This document shows, piece after piece, positions 9,625 through 18,520 of a DNA stretch of 64,000 nt. The notes under the pieces are model-generated. The model was not told where the DNA came from and did not search any database. It saw nothing but the letters and a program-made list of their open reading frames with translations. The number at the start of each line of letters is the position of its first letter. The stretch's first letter is position 1. The stretch covers positions 1 through 64,000 of the forward strand of contig NZ_JBLTXA010000017.1 of NCBI RefSeq assembly GCF_048066175.1. Direction: 5' to 3'. The position numbers and the translations under genes were made by a program. The DNA is from Niveispirillum fermenti (GTDB lineage: Bacteria; Pseudomonadota; Alphaproteobacteria; Azospirillales; Azospirillaceae).

Positions 9625-9712
9625 TGCGGCGGCCACCTCTGCGCCCCGCGATAGCCGGCCGCGCGTCATTGGCACTTCCCCCTGCGGCGCGGCCGGATAT
9701 CTTCCTGGTCCC

Positions 9713-10354
9713 ATGCAGCTTACGACCATCCCCCACGAGACCCTGCCCGAGGCGCTGGCGGTGCTGGCCGGCCGGCTTGCCCCCCGCAGCCGCACGGCGC
9801 GGGTGCTGGCCCGCATCGCGGCCACACGCGACCTGATCGCCCTGGGCGTGGACACCCAGGCCCACCGCGACGCCGCGGTCGATCTGGCGCGCGCCTTCGG
9901 CATCGGGGTGATCGATGAAGCGCCGCAGGATGCCTTCTCCTATGATGGCACCTGCATCCGCACCCGGTCGGAAGCCTATGTTCTGATCCACGAGGTGGCG
10001 CATTGGCTGATCGCCCCGCCCGAACGGCGCCGGCTGGTCGATTTCGGCCTGGGTGCCGGCCCGGAATCAGGCCGGGTGGCAGAGGCGGATCAGGCCATTG
10101 CCGTCGGGAAGGAAGAGCAGATCCGCGAGGAGGCACTGGCCTCCCTGCTGGGCATCCTGTGGGAGGCGGAACTGGCCCAGCCGGCCATCCTGGCCTTCCT
10201 GGAACAGAACTGGCTGGAAGGCTGGGAGCGCCCGGCCTGTGCGGAGAATCTGGCGGAGAATGTGGAAGCGCTGTTCGCCGCGGGATTGATCGATGCCGAT
10301 GGGCGCCCGATCCCGCCGGAATCTTTCACGGCACCCGGACGGGCCGCAGCTTGA
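9713..10354 (+). CDS. EpmC/YfcM-like HExxH protein
   Basis: A 213-residue soluble protein of uncertain function. Residues 92-113 carry IHEVAHWLIAPPERRRLVDF, which closely follows the metal-site segment of E. coli YfcM/EpmC (HE-x-x-HW-x-IA, then RR-x-LVDFG), the hydroxylase that modifies the lysylated lysine of elongation factor P. His93, Glu94 and His97 would bind iron. The N-terminal 80 residues and the C-terminal half (EEALASLLGILWEAEL, LEQNWLEGWERP) also fit a helical domain as in EpmC but are less similar by eye. Neither efp, epmA nor epmB is in this window. Start ATG 9713 gives a compact protein. A zinc protease is the alternative reading. Confidence 0.55.
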   Translation: MQLTTIPHETLPEALAVLAGRLAPRSRTARVLARIAATRDLIALGVDTQAHRDAAVDLARAFGIGVIDEAPQDAFSYDGTCIRTRSEAYVLIHEVAHWLIAPPERRRLVDFGLGAGPESGRVAEADQAIAVGKEEQIREEALASLLGILWEAELAQPAILAFLEQNWLEGWERPACAENLAENVEALFAAGLIDADGRPIPPESFTAPGRAAA

Positions 10355-10437
10355 TTTCTTTGTTCGCCCGGCCCTTGCGGTCGGGCCGTTGATGCGTTTC
10401 CCTGTTGGTCAAAACCATTTGCCCCAGGGGGGAACCC

Positions 10438-11817
10438 ATGTCCGCGACGCCCGCTTCGGCGCCTGCCATCCTGTCCATGATCGGCAATACCCCGATCGTC
10501 CGCATCACTCGCTTCGATACCGGCCCGTGCGAGTTGTATCTGAAGCTGGAGAACCAGAATCCCGGCGGGTCCATCAAGGACCGTATCGCGCTGCGCATGA
10601 TCGAGGCGGCGGAGGCGGCCGGCCACCTGTCCCCCGGCGGCACCGTCATCGAGGCGACGGCCGGCAATACCGGCCTGGGCCTGGCCCTGGTCTGCGCCGC
10701 GAAAGGCTATCGCCTGATCCTGGTCATCCCCGACAAGATGGCGACGGAAAAGATCAATAATCTGCGTGCCCTGGGTGCTGAAATCCACATCACCCGGTCG
10801 GATGTGGGCAAGGGCCATCCCGCCTATTACCAGGACATCGCGGAACGTCTGTCGACGGAAATCCCCGGCAGCTTCTATGTCAACCAGTTCGCCAACCCCG
10901 CCAACCCGCGCACGCATGAGGAATGGACGGGTCCGGAGATGCTGCGCCAGATGGATGGCGACATCGACGCGGTGGTGGCGGGCATCGGGTCGGGCGGCAC
11001 CTTCACGGGGCTGGGCGCCTTCTTCGCCAAGGCCAGCCCCAAGACGCAGATGGTCATCGCCGACCCCGTCGGGTCCATCATCGCCGATCTGGTGAACAAG
11101 GGCACGCACGAGGAACCCGGCTCCTGGGTCGTGGAAGGCGTGGGCGAGGATTTCGTGCCGCCGGTCTGCGACCTGCAATATGCCAGGGCCGCCTTCTATG
11201 TTTCCGACACGGAAAGCCTGAACGCCGCGCGCGACCTGCTGCGCCTGGAAGGCATCCTGGCCGGATCGTCCAGCGGCACCCTTTTCGCCGCCGCGCTGAA
11301 ATATTGCCGCGCCCAGACGCAGCCCAAGCGCGTCGTCACCCTGGTCTGCGACACGGGCAACAAGTACCTGTCGAAGATGTTCAACGACGCCTGGATGGAA
11401 GATCACGGCTTCCTGCCGCGCGACCGGCACAACGACCTGCGCGACCTGATGACCCGGCGCCACGACAAGGGACAGGTGGTGACCGTCGGGCCGGAGGATA
11501 CGCTGCTGACGGCCTACAAGCGCATGCGGATTTCCGACGTGTCGCAATTACCCGTCATGGAAGGCGACCGGGTGATCGGCATCCTGGATGAAAGCGACCT
11601 GCTGTTGCATGTCGAGAAGGACCCGGCCCGCTTCCGCGACAAGGTCTATACCGCCATGGTCAACCGGCTGGAGACCCTTCCCGTCACGGCGACCATGGCC
11701 GATCTGAAGGCCCTGTTCGATCGCAACATGGTGGCCATCATCCAGGACGGGCCGACCTTCCTGGGCCTGCTGACCCGGACGGATGTCCTGAACCATCTGC
11801 GCCGGCAGTTGGGCTGA
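10438..11817 (+). CDS. PLP-dependent cystathionine beta-synthase / cysteine synthase with CBS domains
   Basis: A 459-residue protein with a fold-type II PLP domain (1 to about 325) and two CBS domains (about 335-459). The PLP lysine is Lys47 in NPGGSIKDRIALRM; TAGNTGLGLA binds the substrate carboxylate and GIGSGGTFTG the PLP phosphate. The tandem CBS pair (VTVGPEDTLLTAYKRM, then ETLPVTATMADLKALF) would bind an adenosyl ligand. The architecture is that of bacterial cystathionine beta-synthase (serine plus homocysteine), without the N-terminal heme region of animal forms; O-acetylserine-using cysteine synthase activity is the alternative. Start 10438 has GGGGGGAA upstream. Confidence 0.88.
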   Translation: MSATPASAPAILSMIGNTPIVRITRFDTGPCELYLKLENQNPGGSIKDRIALRMIEAAEAAGHLSPGGTVIEATAGNTGLGLALVCAAKGYRLILVIPDKMATEKINNLRALGAEIHITRSDVGKGHPAYYQDIAERLSTEIPGSFYVNQFANPANPRTHEEWTGPEMLRQMDGDIDAVVAGIGSGGTFTGLGAFFAKASPKTQMVIADPVGSIIADLVNKGTHEEPGSWVVEGVGEDFVPPVCDLQYARAAFYVSDTESLNAARDLLRLEGILAGSSSGTLFAAALKYCRAQTQPKRVVTLVCDTGNKYLSKMFNDAWMEDHGFLPRDRHNDLRDLMTRRHDKGQVVTVGPEDTLLTAYKRMRISDVSQLPVMEGDRVIGILDESDLLLHVEKDPARFRDKVYTAMVNRLETLPVTATMADLKALFDRNMVAIIQDGPTFLGLLTRTDVLNHLRRQLG

Positions 11818-11832
11818 ACCGCCGTTGGGGGC

Positions 11833-11867
11833 TCCGGGGGACAGCGGTGCGCTCCCCCGGACTATTT
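11833..11867 (+). terminator. Hairpin terminator after the CBS-domain enzyme
   Basis: Perfect 9-bp arms, TCCGGGGGA (11833-11841) and TCCCCCGGA (11853-11861), with an 11-nt loop and the weak tail CTATTT. It lies 16 bp past the stop codon. Confidence 0.6.
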
Positions 11868-11992
11868 CCATGAAATCAGTGGATAATGCGCGGGGCGTGG
11901 GCCTGCCCTGCGGTTGACGCTGGCCGCTTGGCCGCGGGGCCGGGGCCGGCTATCTGTTGGACCTCTGACATTCCCGGAACCGACAGCGCCCC

Positions 11993-12772
11993 ATGTCCGA
12001 CGCCCTGCCCCGCACCCGGCTCTATATCGACCAGCCCCTGTCCGCAGGGGCGGCGGTGGCGCTGGATGCCGGCCGCGCCCACTATCTGCGCGCCGTGCTG
12101 CGGCTGGGGCCGGGCGATGCCGTGCTGGCCTTCAATGGCCGCGACGGGGAATATCTGGCCGGTATCGGGGCGCTGGGCAAATCGGCCGGCACATTGCGGG
12201 CCGACCGGCAGACCCGTGCGCCCGACACCGGCGCCCCACCCCCGCCCCGGCTGCTTTTCGCGCCGCTGAAGGGCGGGCGCAGCGAATATGTGGTGGAAAA
12301 GGCCGTAGAACTGGGGGCGGGCCGCCTGACCCCCGTCTTCACGCGGCGCGGTGATGTTTCCCGCGTCAACCTGGACCGGATGCGCGCCAATGCCGTGGAA
12401 GCGGCAGAACAATGCGAGCGGCTGGACATCCCCGACATTGATGACGGGATCGACCTGCACCGGCTGCTGGCCTGCTGGGACCCTTCCATCCCCCTGCTCG
12501 TCGCCGCCGAAAGCGGGGCGGCACAGCCGCTGGTGACCGCCGTCACAGCGGCCGCGGGACAGGCCGTCGCATTCCTGGTGGGTCCGGAGGGGGGATTCGA
12601 CCAGCAAGAACTTGACGCCCTGCGCCGCCTGCCCTTTGTGGTGGGTGTGGGGCTGGGACCGCGCGTGCTGCGCGCCGACACCGCCGCCTTCGCCGTCCTG
12701 TCCGTGTGGCAGGCGGTGGCAGGCGACTGGCGATGTCGGCAGGCCGATATGCGCCCGCCCCATCGTGCCTGA
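11993..12772 (+). CDS. rsmE: 16S rRNA (uracil1498-N3)-methyltransferase
   Basis: SAM-dependent SPOUT methyltransferase that methylates U1498 of 16S rRNA in the 30S subunit. The 259-residue protein has the N-terminal PUA-like region (GRAHYLRAVLRLGPGD) and the C-terminal knotted SAM site: LVGPEGGFDQQELD around residue 196 and LGPRVLRADTAAFAVLS near the end, both diagnostic. The helix EKAVELGAGRLTPVF is also typical. Followed 59 bp later by gshA in the same direction, probably co-transcribed. Confidence 0.95.
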   Translation: MSDALPRTRLYIDQPLSAGAAVALDAGRAHYLRAVLRLGPGDAVLAFNGRDGEYLAGIGALGKSAGTLRADRQTRAPDTGAPPPPRLLFAPLKGGRSEYVVEKAVELGAGRLTPVFTRRGDVSRVNLDRMRANAVEAAEQCERLDIPDIDDGIDLHRLLACWDPSIPLLVAAESGAAQPLVTAVTAAAGQAVAFLVGPEGGFDQQELDALRRLPFVVGVGLGPRVLRADTAAFAVLSVWQAVAGDWRCRQADMRPPHRA

Positions 12773-12831
12773 TCGCCATCGCCCCGCCGTCCCGTCAACG
12801 CGCCCGACGCTTCCCCAAGGAACCTACCGAA

Positions 12832-14199
12832 ATGTCCGCACCCCCGACTTCGCGCGGCGAGCCGATCACCGACCGCCGCCAACTGGTGGCGTATCTGGAA
12901 CAGGGCATGAAGCCGGCCGTCGACTGGCGCATCGGCACGGAACATGAGAAGTTCGTGTTCAGGGGTCCCGACCATGCGCCCGTTCCCTATGCGGGTCCCG
13001 GCGGCATCGGGGAAATCCTGGGGGAATTCCACCGCCGCTTCGGCTGGGAGCCCGTGCGCGAGGGCGACAACATCATCGCCCTGACCCAGGGCATGGCCAA
13101 TATCAGCCTGGAGCCCGGCGGGCAGTTCGAGCTGTCGGGCGCGCCGTTGACCACCATTCACCAGACCTGCGGGGAGGTGGGGTCGCATCTGGCGCAGGTG
13201 CGCGCCATCGGCCAGGATCTGGGCTTCGGCATGCTGGGCATGGGCTTCAACCCGAAATGGCCGCGCGCCGACATCCCCTGGATGCCCAAGGGCCGATACA
13301 AGATCATGCGCGAATACATGCCCAAGGTCGGTTCCCTGGGGCTGGACATGATGACCCGGACCTGCACGGTCCAGGTCAATCTGGACTTCGCGTCGGAAGC
13401 CGACATGGTGAAGAAGTTCCGCGTGTCGCTGGCCCTGCAGCCCATCGCCACGGCCCTGTTCGCGGCCAGCCCCTTCATGGAGGGCAAGCCCAACGGCTAT
13501 CAGAGCTATCGTTCCCATATCTGGACCGACACGGATGCCGACCGCACGGGCGACCTGCCCTTCGTGTTCGAGGATGGATTCGGGTTCGAGCGTTATGTCG
13601 ACTATGCGCTCGATGTGCCGATGTATTTCGTCTATCGCGACGGACGCTATCTGGACGCCTCCGGCCTGTCGTTCCGCGATTACCTGGATGGGCGGCTGTC
13701 GATCCTGCCGGGGGAAAAGCCGTTGATGACCGACTGGTCGGACCATATGACGACCATGTTCCCGGAAGTGCGGCTGAAGAAATATCTGGAGATGCGGGGC
13801 GCCGATGCCGGCCCCTGGGGCCGGCTGTGCGCCCTGCCGGCTTTGTGGGTGGGCCTGCTGTATGACACCACGGCGCTGGATGCCGCCTGGGACATCGTGA
13901 AGGGCTGGACGCGGGAGGACCGCGCCACGCTGCGCCGCGACGTGCCGCGGCTGGGTCTGGCCACCCCCTTCCAGGGCGGGACGGTGCAGGATGTGGCACG
14001 CCGCGTCGTGGCCATCGCACGCGAGGGGCTGCGCAACCGGGCGCGTCTGGCCGGCATGGGCGACGACGAGACGCATTTCCTGGAACCGCTGGTCGCCATC
14101 GCGCAATCGGGCCGGTCGCTGGCGACGGAGATGCTGGAGAAATATCACGGCCCCTGGGCCGGATCGGTCGATCCCGCCTATCAGGAATATGCCTACTGA
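12832..14199 (+). CDS. gshA: Glutamate-cysteine ligase (plant/alphaproteobacterial type)
   Basis: First step of glutathione synthesis: ATP-dependent joining of glutamate and cysteine. The 455-residue protein belongs to the GCS2 class shared by plants and alphaproteobacteria: RIGTEHEKFVF near the N-terminus, the substrate region SLEPGGQFELSGAPLTTIH, and RTCTVQVNLDFASE. Start ATG 12832 is chosen because it is preceded by AAGGA and gives a normal N-terminus; the frame is open further upstream inside rsmE. A palindromic repeat copy begins right after the stop codon and may double as transcript end. Confidence 0.95.
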   Translation: MSAPPTSRGEPITDRRQLVAYLEQGMKPAVDWRIGTEHEKFVFRGPDHAPVPYAGPGGIGEILGEFHRRFGWEPVREGDNIIALTQGMANISLEPGGQFELSGAPLTTIHQTCGEVGSHLAQVRAIGQDLGFGMLGMGFNPKWPRADIPWMPKGRYKIMREYMPKVGSLGLDMMTRTCTVQVNLDFASEADMVKKFRVSLALQPIATALFAASPFMEGKPNGYQSYRSHIWTDTDADRTGDLPFVFEDGFGFERYVDYALDVPMYFVYRDGRYLDASGLSFRDYLDGRLSILPGEKPLMTDWSDHMTTMFPEVRLKKYLEMRGADAGPWGRLCALPALWVGLLYDTTALDAAWDIVKGWTREDRATLRRDVPRLGLATPFQGGTVQDVARRVVAIAREGLRNRARLAGMGDDETHFLEPLVAIAQSGRSLATEMLEKYHGPWAGSVDPAYQEYAY

Positions 14200-14202
14200 T
14201 AG

Positions 14203-14346
14203 GTATCTGCATTGATCAGAACCTATGGTGCTGATCAATGCAACCATGCGCCGGGCGCCGCCCCGATGCCTGGGCTTTGGCCACGCGGCACGGACCGCGC
14301 GACGGCGGTCGCCGCCCTGCCATCGGTCAAACATTTTGGCCGATGG
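14203..14346 (+). repeat. Dispersed palindromic repeat, copy 1
   Basis: The lead hairpin is GCATTGATCAG (14209-14219) with CTGATCAATGC (14231-14241), extended by ACC/GGT across one mismatch. It is followed by a GC-rich segment containing GGCGGTCGCCGCC, as in copies 4 and 5, and ends with a second dyad, CATCGG/CCGATG. Directly follows the gshA stop. Confidence 0.75.
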
Positions 14347-14402
14347 CGCAAGGGCATGGGCACCATGCTGGCCGGGCCTGATCCCCATGCGACCGCCCGG
14401 CA

Positions 14403-15632
14403 TCACTCCACGCCGAAAAGCCCCAGTTGCCAGCGCATCTCGGCTTCTGTCATCGGATAATCGATGCCGTGGCGGGCGTTCAGCAGCTTGGTCGGCGGCA
14501 GGCCGGATTTCAGTTGCAAAAGCCGGGCGCAGCGCATGGACAGACCCGCCCGCCAGGCCAGCGCCGTGATGGCGCGGGCGCTCTGCGTATCGATGATCCG
14601 CTGCACCAGGTCCGGCGGCAGATCGGCGCGCAGGGCCAGCGCCTCGCGCACGAAGGGCTTGTCGCCCCAGGACAGGGCATCCCAGACGGCATTCTCATCC
14701 AGCTTGCCTTCGGCCTTCAGGCGGGCCGCCTTGGCGTCGGGCGCCTCCCGCTTCACATAATCACGCGCCCAGTCCAGCCGGCGGCGGGTCACCTCCACCA
14801 CCTCCTGCCGGTCCAGCTTGTCGAACCCCTGGCCGGCCAGTTCGCCGCGGATGCTGTCCTCCACGATCCCCGCCAGCTTGCCCAGCAGGGATGGCGGCAA
14901 CAGCGGCTTGGCCGCCGCCCGGCCGCTGTCGAACACGGCGAGCGGCTTTGCCACCAGCCGCGTCATGGTCCCGTCGCCGATGGCTGCACCGGGATTGGCC
15001 AGAAGGCTGGCCGTGGCCACGGGATCGCCGGATGCCGCCACGGCGTCGGCCACAGGGGACGACACATGATCGCGGCGGGCGATGGCCTCCAGCACCCAGG
15101 GAACGGGCTGGGCCGCGATGATGGCCAGCAACTCTTCATCCGGCAGGTTCACGCAGCCGCGCAGGATGGGCTCCGCCACATCGCGGGCCACGTCGCGGGC
15201 CAGTTGCCCCACCAGGGCCGGCGGGGCAACGGCCACATCGCGCAGGGCGCCGGCCAGGGCCGCACGCACCCGCACCACCTGATCGGCGGCCAGCATGGTC
15301 AGCGCATGCTGGGCCAGATCGCGGATGGCAGCATGTTCGGGTCCCGTCAGGTGGGGCAGGACCCGGGCCAGCTTGCGCGACAGCAGCACCCGAACGTCGG
15401 TGTCACTGTCCCGCGCCAGCCGCGGCGCCGCCTGTACCGGTGTTTCCGCGCGATAGGCGACGGCCCGCCGGACCAGCGGATCATCATCATCGGCCAGATA
15501 ATAGAGCAGTTCCGGCGGCGTGCCGGGCTGCAAAGCCAGATCGGCCCGCGTGGCCGCATCGGGGCTGGCCGCCAATGCCTTGGCCCGTTCATAGGCGATG
15601 ACCGGCCGTTCCGGATCGGGCCGGTCGGTCAT
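14403..15632 (-). CDS. DUF2336 domain-containing protein
   Basis: A 409-residue soluble, all-helical protein. Repeated Ala/Leu-rich helices with spaced Pro/Asp turns (LYYLADDDDPLVRRAVAYR, VLLSRKLARVLPHL, VVRVRAALAGALRDVA) read as HEAT-like repeats in the N-terminal two thirds, the arrangement of DUF2336, a family common in alphaproteobacteria and of unknown function. The C-terminal third (WQLGLFGVE at the end) is a separate helical region. Start 15632 is preferred; an upstream in-frame Met adds a Cys-rich leader (AACCPCSAPIS) that looks non-coding. Upstream 15633-15711 separates it from the next gene on the same strand. Confidence 0.8.
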   Translation of the reverse strand: MTDRPDPERPVIAYERAKALAASPDAATRADLALQPGTPPELLYYLADDDDPLVRRAVAYRAETPVQAAPRLARDSDTDVRVLLSRKLARVLPHLTGPEHAAIRDLAQHALTMLAADQVVRVRAALAGALRDVAVAPPALVGQLARDVARDVAEPILRGCVNLPDEELLAIIAAQPVPWVLEAIARRDHVSSPVADAVAASGDPVATASLLANPGAAIGDGTMTRLVAKPLAVFDSGRAAAKPLLPPSLLGKLAGIVEDSIRGELAGQGFDKLDRQEVVEVTRRRLDWARDYVKREAPDAKAARLKAEGKLDENAVWDALSWGDKPFVREALALRADLPPDLVQRIIDTQSARAITALAWRAGLSMRCARLLQLKSGLPPTKLLNARHGIDYPMTEAEMRWQLGLFGVE

Positions 15633-15711
15633 GGCGGAGATGGGGGCTGAACAGGGACAACAGGCAGCATGGCGCCACGATCCCCCATCCGCCGGCACCT
15701 TTCAACCCGGA

Positions 15712-16503
15712 TCAGCTATCACCTGTACCGACGATGCGTGCCACGGTGCCATCGGCCCGCATCGCGGCCAGCGCGGCATCGAACCGGGCCGGAATGGACG
15801 GGTCCAGCTTCGCGGCGACACTGAAGACGACATAGGCCTCCGGTCCGCTGACGGGCATGGGATGCGCCTCCACCTTGTCCACCAGGTCCAGGCGGCCGGC
15901 CCGGTCCATGGCGACGCGGTAACCGTCCAGGAAGCCGTCGATCCGGTCGCGCATCAGCATGGCCATGGCGCTTTCCCCGTTCTGGACGGCGACCAGATTG
16001 CCGGCCAGCGCGCCGTCATTGACCAGATCCTCGAACTCCTGGCTGTAGCGGCTGCCCTGTACGATACCCAGGCGGAAGGACGTGCCGGCCAGATCCCGCA
16101 GGCTGGCCAGGGGAAAGCGCGCCGCCTCGCCCCGGCGGACGACCAGCACGTTGCGGCCATGGCGCAGCGGTGCGGAATAGAGGCCGATGGCCTCCCTCTC
16201 CGCCGTCCGCGCGACACCGGCCACGGCATCCACTTTGCCTTCCTGCAACAGCACCATGGCCCGCTGGCGCGGAGCCTGTTCCCATTCCACGCGGCAATCC
16301 ATGCGCCGCGCCACTTCGGCCACCAGTTCGACATCGATGCCGGCCGGCCTCCCATCCTTCAGCGACTGGAACGGCGGCAAATCGGCCAGGGCGAACCGCA
16401 GATGGCAGCCGGGCACAGCAGATGCCCCCGCGCCCGCCGACAGGACGGGCAACACCAGCAAGACCGCAAGGGCGGCCGGAAGAACACGGATGCGCAATTT
16501 CAT
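15712..16503 (-). CDS. Periplasmic solute-binding protein, family 3 (orphan)
   Basis: A 263-residue secreted protein of the SBP_bac_3 fold, usually amino-acid binding. A signal peptide is clear: basic MKLRIR, hydrophobic LPAALAVLLVLPVLSAGAG, then ASA before the mature chain. The mature part has the two-lobe pattern: FALADLPPFQSLKDGRPAGID, RQRAMVLLQEGKVDAVAGV, FRLGIVQGSRYSQEF, GYRVAMDRAG. No ABC permease or ATPase is adjacent, so it may serve sensing or pair with a distant transporter. Start at 16503 or Met at 16512; no good ribosome site separates the two. Confidence 0.82.
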   Translation of the reverse strand: MKLRIRVLPAALAVLLVLPVLSAGAGASAVPGCHLRFALADLPPFQSLKDGRPAGIDVELVAEVARRMDCRVEWEQAPRQRAMVLLQEGKVDAVAGVARTAEREAIGLYSAPLRHGRNVLVVRRGEAARFPLASLRDLAGTSFRLGIVQGSRYSQEFEDLVNDGALAGNLVAVQNGESAMAMLMRDRIDGFLDGYRVAMDRAGRLDLVDKVEAHPMPVSGPEAYVVFSVAAKLDPSIPARFDAALAAMRADGTVARIVGTGDS

Positions 16504-16595
16504 GACGCGCATGAATGCACATAATTTCGTTAAAAATGTAACGACCAATTTGGCAAATCTCGCATGAACCATTCCGCTGCCGAACCGGTCGCCGC

Positions 16596-16752
16596 CGCCG
16601 CGCCGCACATGCGGCGTCGCCCAAGCCCACGGATGTGGGCGCCGACGCACGCCCAAGCCCACGGATGTGGGCGCCGGCGCACGCCCACGGATGTGGGCGC
16701 CGGCGATTGAGATGCCGGTGATCGGTTGCGATCACCGGGACTTGGCATAAGG
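16596..16752 (-). repeat. Dispersed palindromic repeat, copy 2 (inverted orientation)
   Basis: Read on the minus strand it begins TTATGCCAAGTCCC, then the hairpin CCGGTGATCG/CGATCACCGG (arms 16729-16738 and 16715-16724), then CTCAATCGCCGGCGCCCACA as in copy 5. The CGGCGCCCACATCCGTGGGC module (plus-strand GCCCACGGATGTGGGCGCCG) occurs three times, starting at 16625, 16657 and 16683. Lies between the solute-binding protein and zapE; the 16513-16870 gap otherwise holds only unassigned promoter sequence. Confidence 0.8.
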
Positions 16753-16870
16753 CATTGGCGATGCGCCCGCCGGCCCGGCAAGGCTGGGTCAATGCCGCTG
16801 CACTTGTCCATCCCGGTCCCGGCCGTTACCACCTTGTGCGGAAGCCCTTGACCTTATTCGTGAAAGCGCC

Positions 16871-17989
16871 ATGACCGACGGCCCCCTCTCCGTCTATCGC
16901 GCCCGCCGGGGCACCGGCACGCTGAAAGCCGATCCGGCCCAGGAACTGGCCGCCGAAAAGCTGGAAAGCCTGTGGCGCGCCCTGAAGGGATACCGTCCTT
17001 CCACGGGGCAGACGGGCTGGCGCGCGCGCTTCGGGCTGACCCGCCGGCCGGACCCGGCGCCGCAGGGCCTGTACATCTATGGCGATGTCGGCCGGGGCAA
17101 GTCCATGCTGATGGATCTGTTCTTTGAAACGGCGCCTGTGGCGGAGAAGGTCCGCGTGCATTTCCATGCCTTCATGCTGAACGTGCATGAGCGGATGCAC
17201 GCCATCCGCCAGGAGGGCCGCGCCAAGGCCGGGGACGAGGTGGTGGAGGTGGCCCGCGAGATCGCGGCGCGCGGCTGGCTGCTGTGCTTTGACGAATTTC
17301 ACGTCACCGACATCACCAACGCCATGATCCTGGGCCGCCTTTTCACGGCCCTGTTCGACCTGGGCGTCGTGGTCGTGGCCACCAGCAACTGGCCGCCGGA
17401 GGATCTTTACAAGGACGGCCTGAACCGCCAGCTTTTCCTGCCCTTCATCGCCCTGCTGAAGGAAAAGCTGGACGTGCTGCACCTGGCATCCGAACGGGAT
17501 TACCGGCTGGCGCGGCTGATGGGCGCCAAGGTCTACCATTATCCGTTGACGGCCGGCACGACAGAGGCCATGCGGCGTACCTTTGCCGACCTGACCGACG
17601 GGCAGGACCCGCAGGCCACGCATCTGACAGTTCAGGGCCGCACCGTGGAAGTGCCGCGCAGTGCCAAGGGCGCGGCCTGGTTCACCTTCGACGAATTATG
17701 CGCCCGCCCGCTGGGAGCCGGCGATTACCTGGCCATCGCCACACATTTCCACACGGTGCTGATCGACATGGTGCCGCGCCTGGCGGAAGCGCAGCGCAAC
17801 GAGGCCAAGCGCTTCATGACCCTGATCGATGCGCTGTATGAGCACAAGGTCAACACCATCATCGCGGCCGAGGTGGCCCCCGAGCGCATTTATGCCGAGG
17901 GGACACATGCGTTCGAGTTCCAGCGCACCGTCAGCCGCATGATGGAAATGCAGGCTGAGGATTACCTGGCCCGCCCGCACCTGACCTGA
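16871..17989 (+). CDS. zapE: Cell division protein ZapE (AFG1-like ATPase)
   Basis: AAA-type ATPase of the AFG1/ZapE family; in E. coli ZapE destabilises FtsZ polymers late in division, and mitochondrial relatives act in protein quality control. The 372-residue protein has Walker A GDVGRGKSM (71-79) and Walker B LLCFDEFHV (Asp141-Glu142), VATSNWPPEDLYKDGL as sensor region, and the family segment RVHFHAFMLNVHERMH. No membrane segment. It is followed 23 bp later by a small RHH protein on the same strand. Confidence 0.95.
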   Translation: MTDGPLSVYRARRGTGTLKADPAQELAAEKLESLWRALKGYRPSTGQTGWRARFGLTRRPDPAPQGLYIYGDVGRGKSMLMDLFFETAPVAEKVRVHFHAFMLNVHERMHAIRQEGRAKAGDEVVEVAREIAARGWLLCFDEFHVTDITNAMILGRLFTALFDLGVVVVATSNWPPEDLYKDGLNRQLFLPFIALLKEKLDVLHLASERDYRLARLMGAKVYHYPLTAGTTEAMRRTFADLTDGQDPQATHLTVQGRTVEVPRSAKGAAWFTFDELCARPLGAGDYLAIATHFHTVLIDMVPRLAEAQRNEAKRFMTLIDALYEHKVNTIIAAEVAPERIYAEGTHAFEFQRTVSRMMEMQAEDYLARPHLT

Positions 17990-18012
17990 CCGGGCCCGAA
18001 GGGAGCGACGCC

Positions 18013-18249
18013 GTGACCGAAGTGCGCAAACGCTCCGTGATGATCGCCGGCCATCCGACCAGCGTGACGCTGGAGGAACCGTTCTGGGAGGCCTTGAAGG
18101 AACTGGCCGCCGCGGAGGGCATCGCCGTGAACCTGCTGATCGAACGGGTGGACGCAACGCGCACGGGCAACCTGTCCAGCGCGCTGCGCGTGCATGTGCT
18201 GGCCGCATTCAGAAAGACCGCCGCGCCAGACCCCGGCCCTATCGCTTGA
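18013..18249 (+). CDS. Ribbon-helix-helix (RHH_4) protein
   Basis: A 78-residue protein of the alphaproteobacterial RHH_4 family (short putative DNA-binding proteins). The strand-helix-helix runs KRSVMIAGHPTSVTLEEPFW then EALKELAAAEGIAVNLLIERV and LSSALRVHVLAAFR. Starts with GTG, preceded by GGGAGCGACGCC. Its last 11 nt overlap the end of the convergent DUF1192 gene, so their transcripts are mutually antisense there. No antitoxin/toxin partner is present. Confidence 0.85.
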   Translation: MTEVRKRSVMIAGHPTSVTLEEPFWEALKELAAAEGIAVNLLIERVDATRTGNLSSALRVHVLAAFRKTAAPDPGPIA

Positions 18250-18427
18250 AGAAGGCCTGCGCCGCGGTCTGGACATCCTGCTTGTCCTTGATCGCGGTGC
18301 GGACACGCACGATCTCCGCTTCCAGGGCGGCGATATAGTCGTTCAGGTCACCGATGGACAGGCCCGCCAAGTCGACGGGTTTGGACGGCTTCCTGGCGGG
18401 AAGCAGTTCATCCAGGTCGAAAGCCAT
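18239..18427 (-). CDS. DUF1192 family small protein
   Basis: A 62-residue protein. The opening MAFDLDELLPARKPSKPVDL followed by LSIGDLNDYIAALEAEIVRV and KDKQDVQTAAQAFFK is the DUF1192 pattern: a short N-terminal motif and one coiled-coil helix. Function unknown; in this family the gene often lies next to a quinone oxidoreductase, as here (divergent, 93 bp away). The 3' end overlaps the RHH gene by 11 nt. Confidence 0.8.
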   Translation of the reverse strand: MAFDLDELLPARKPSKPVDLAGLSIGDLNDYIAALEAEIVRVRTAIKDKQDVQTAAQAFFKR

Positions 18428-18520
18428 CGTCGTTCCCCCTGTCCCGGTGCCTTTGCCTTGCTGCCATTGTGCGGTATCAGACCATGGATCGCAATCATCC
18501 GCCAAAGCCAGGAGAACCCC

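Noticed and set aside
10438..11817. Regulation of the CBS enzyme by a SAM riboswitch
   Set aside because: The upstream gap is only 83 bp and shows no SAM aptamer-like pairing.
14203..14346. CRISPR array or REP-like array at the palindromic repeats
   Set aside because: Copies are single, far apart and multi-module; there are no regular spacers and no cas genes in the window.
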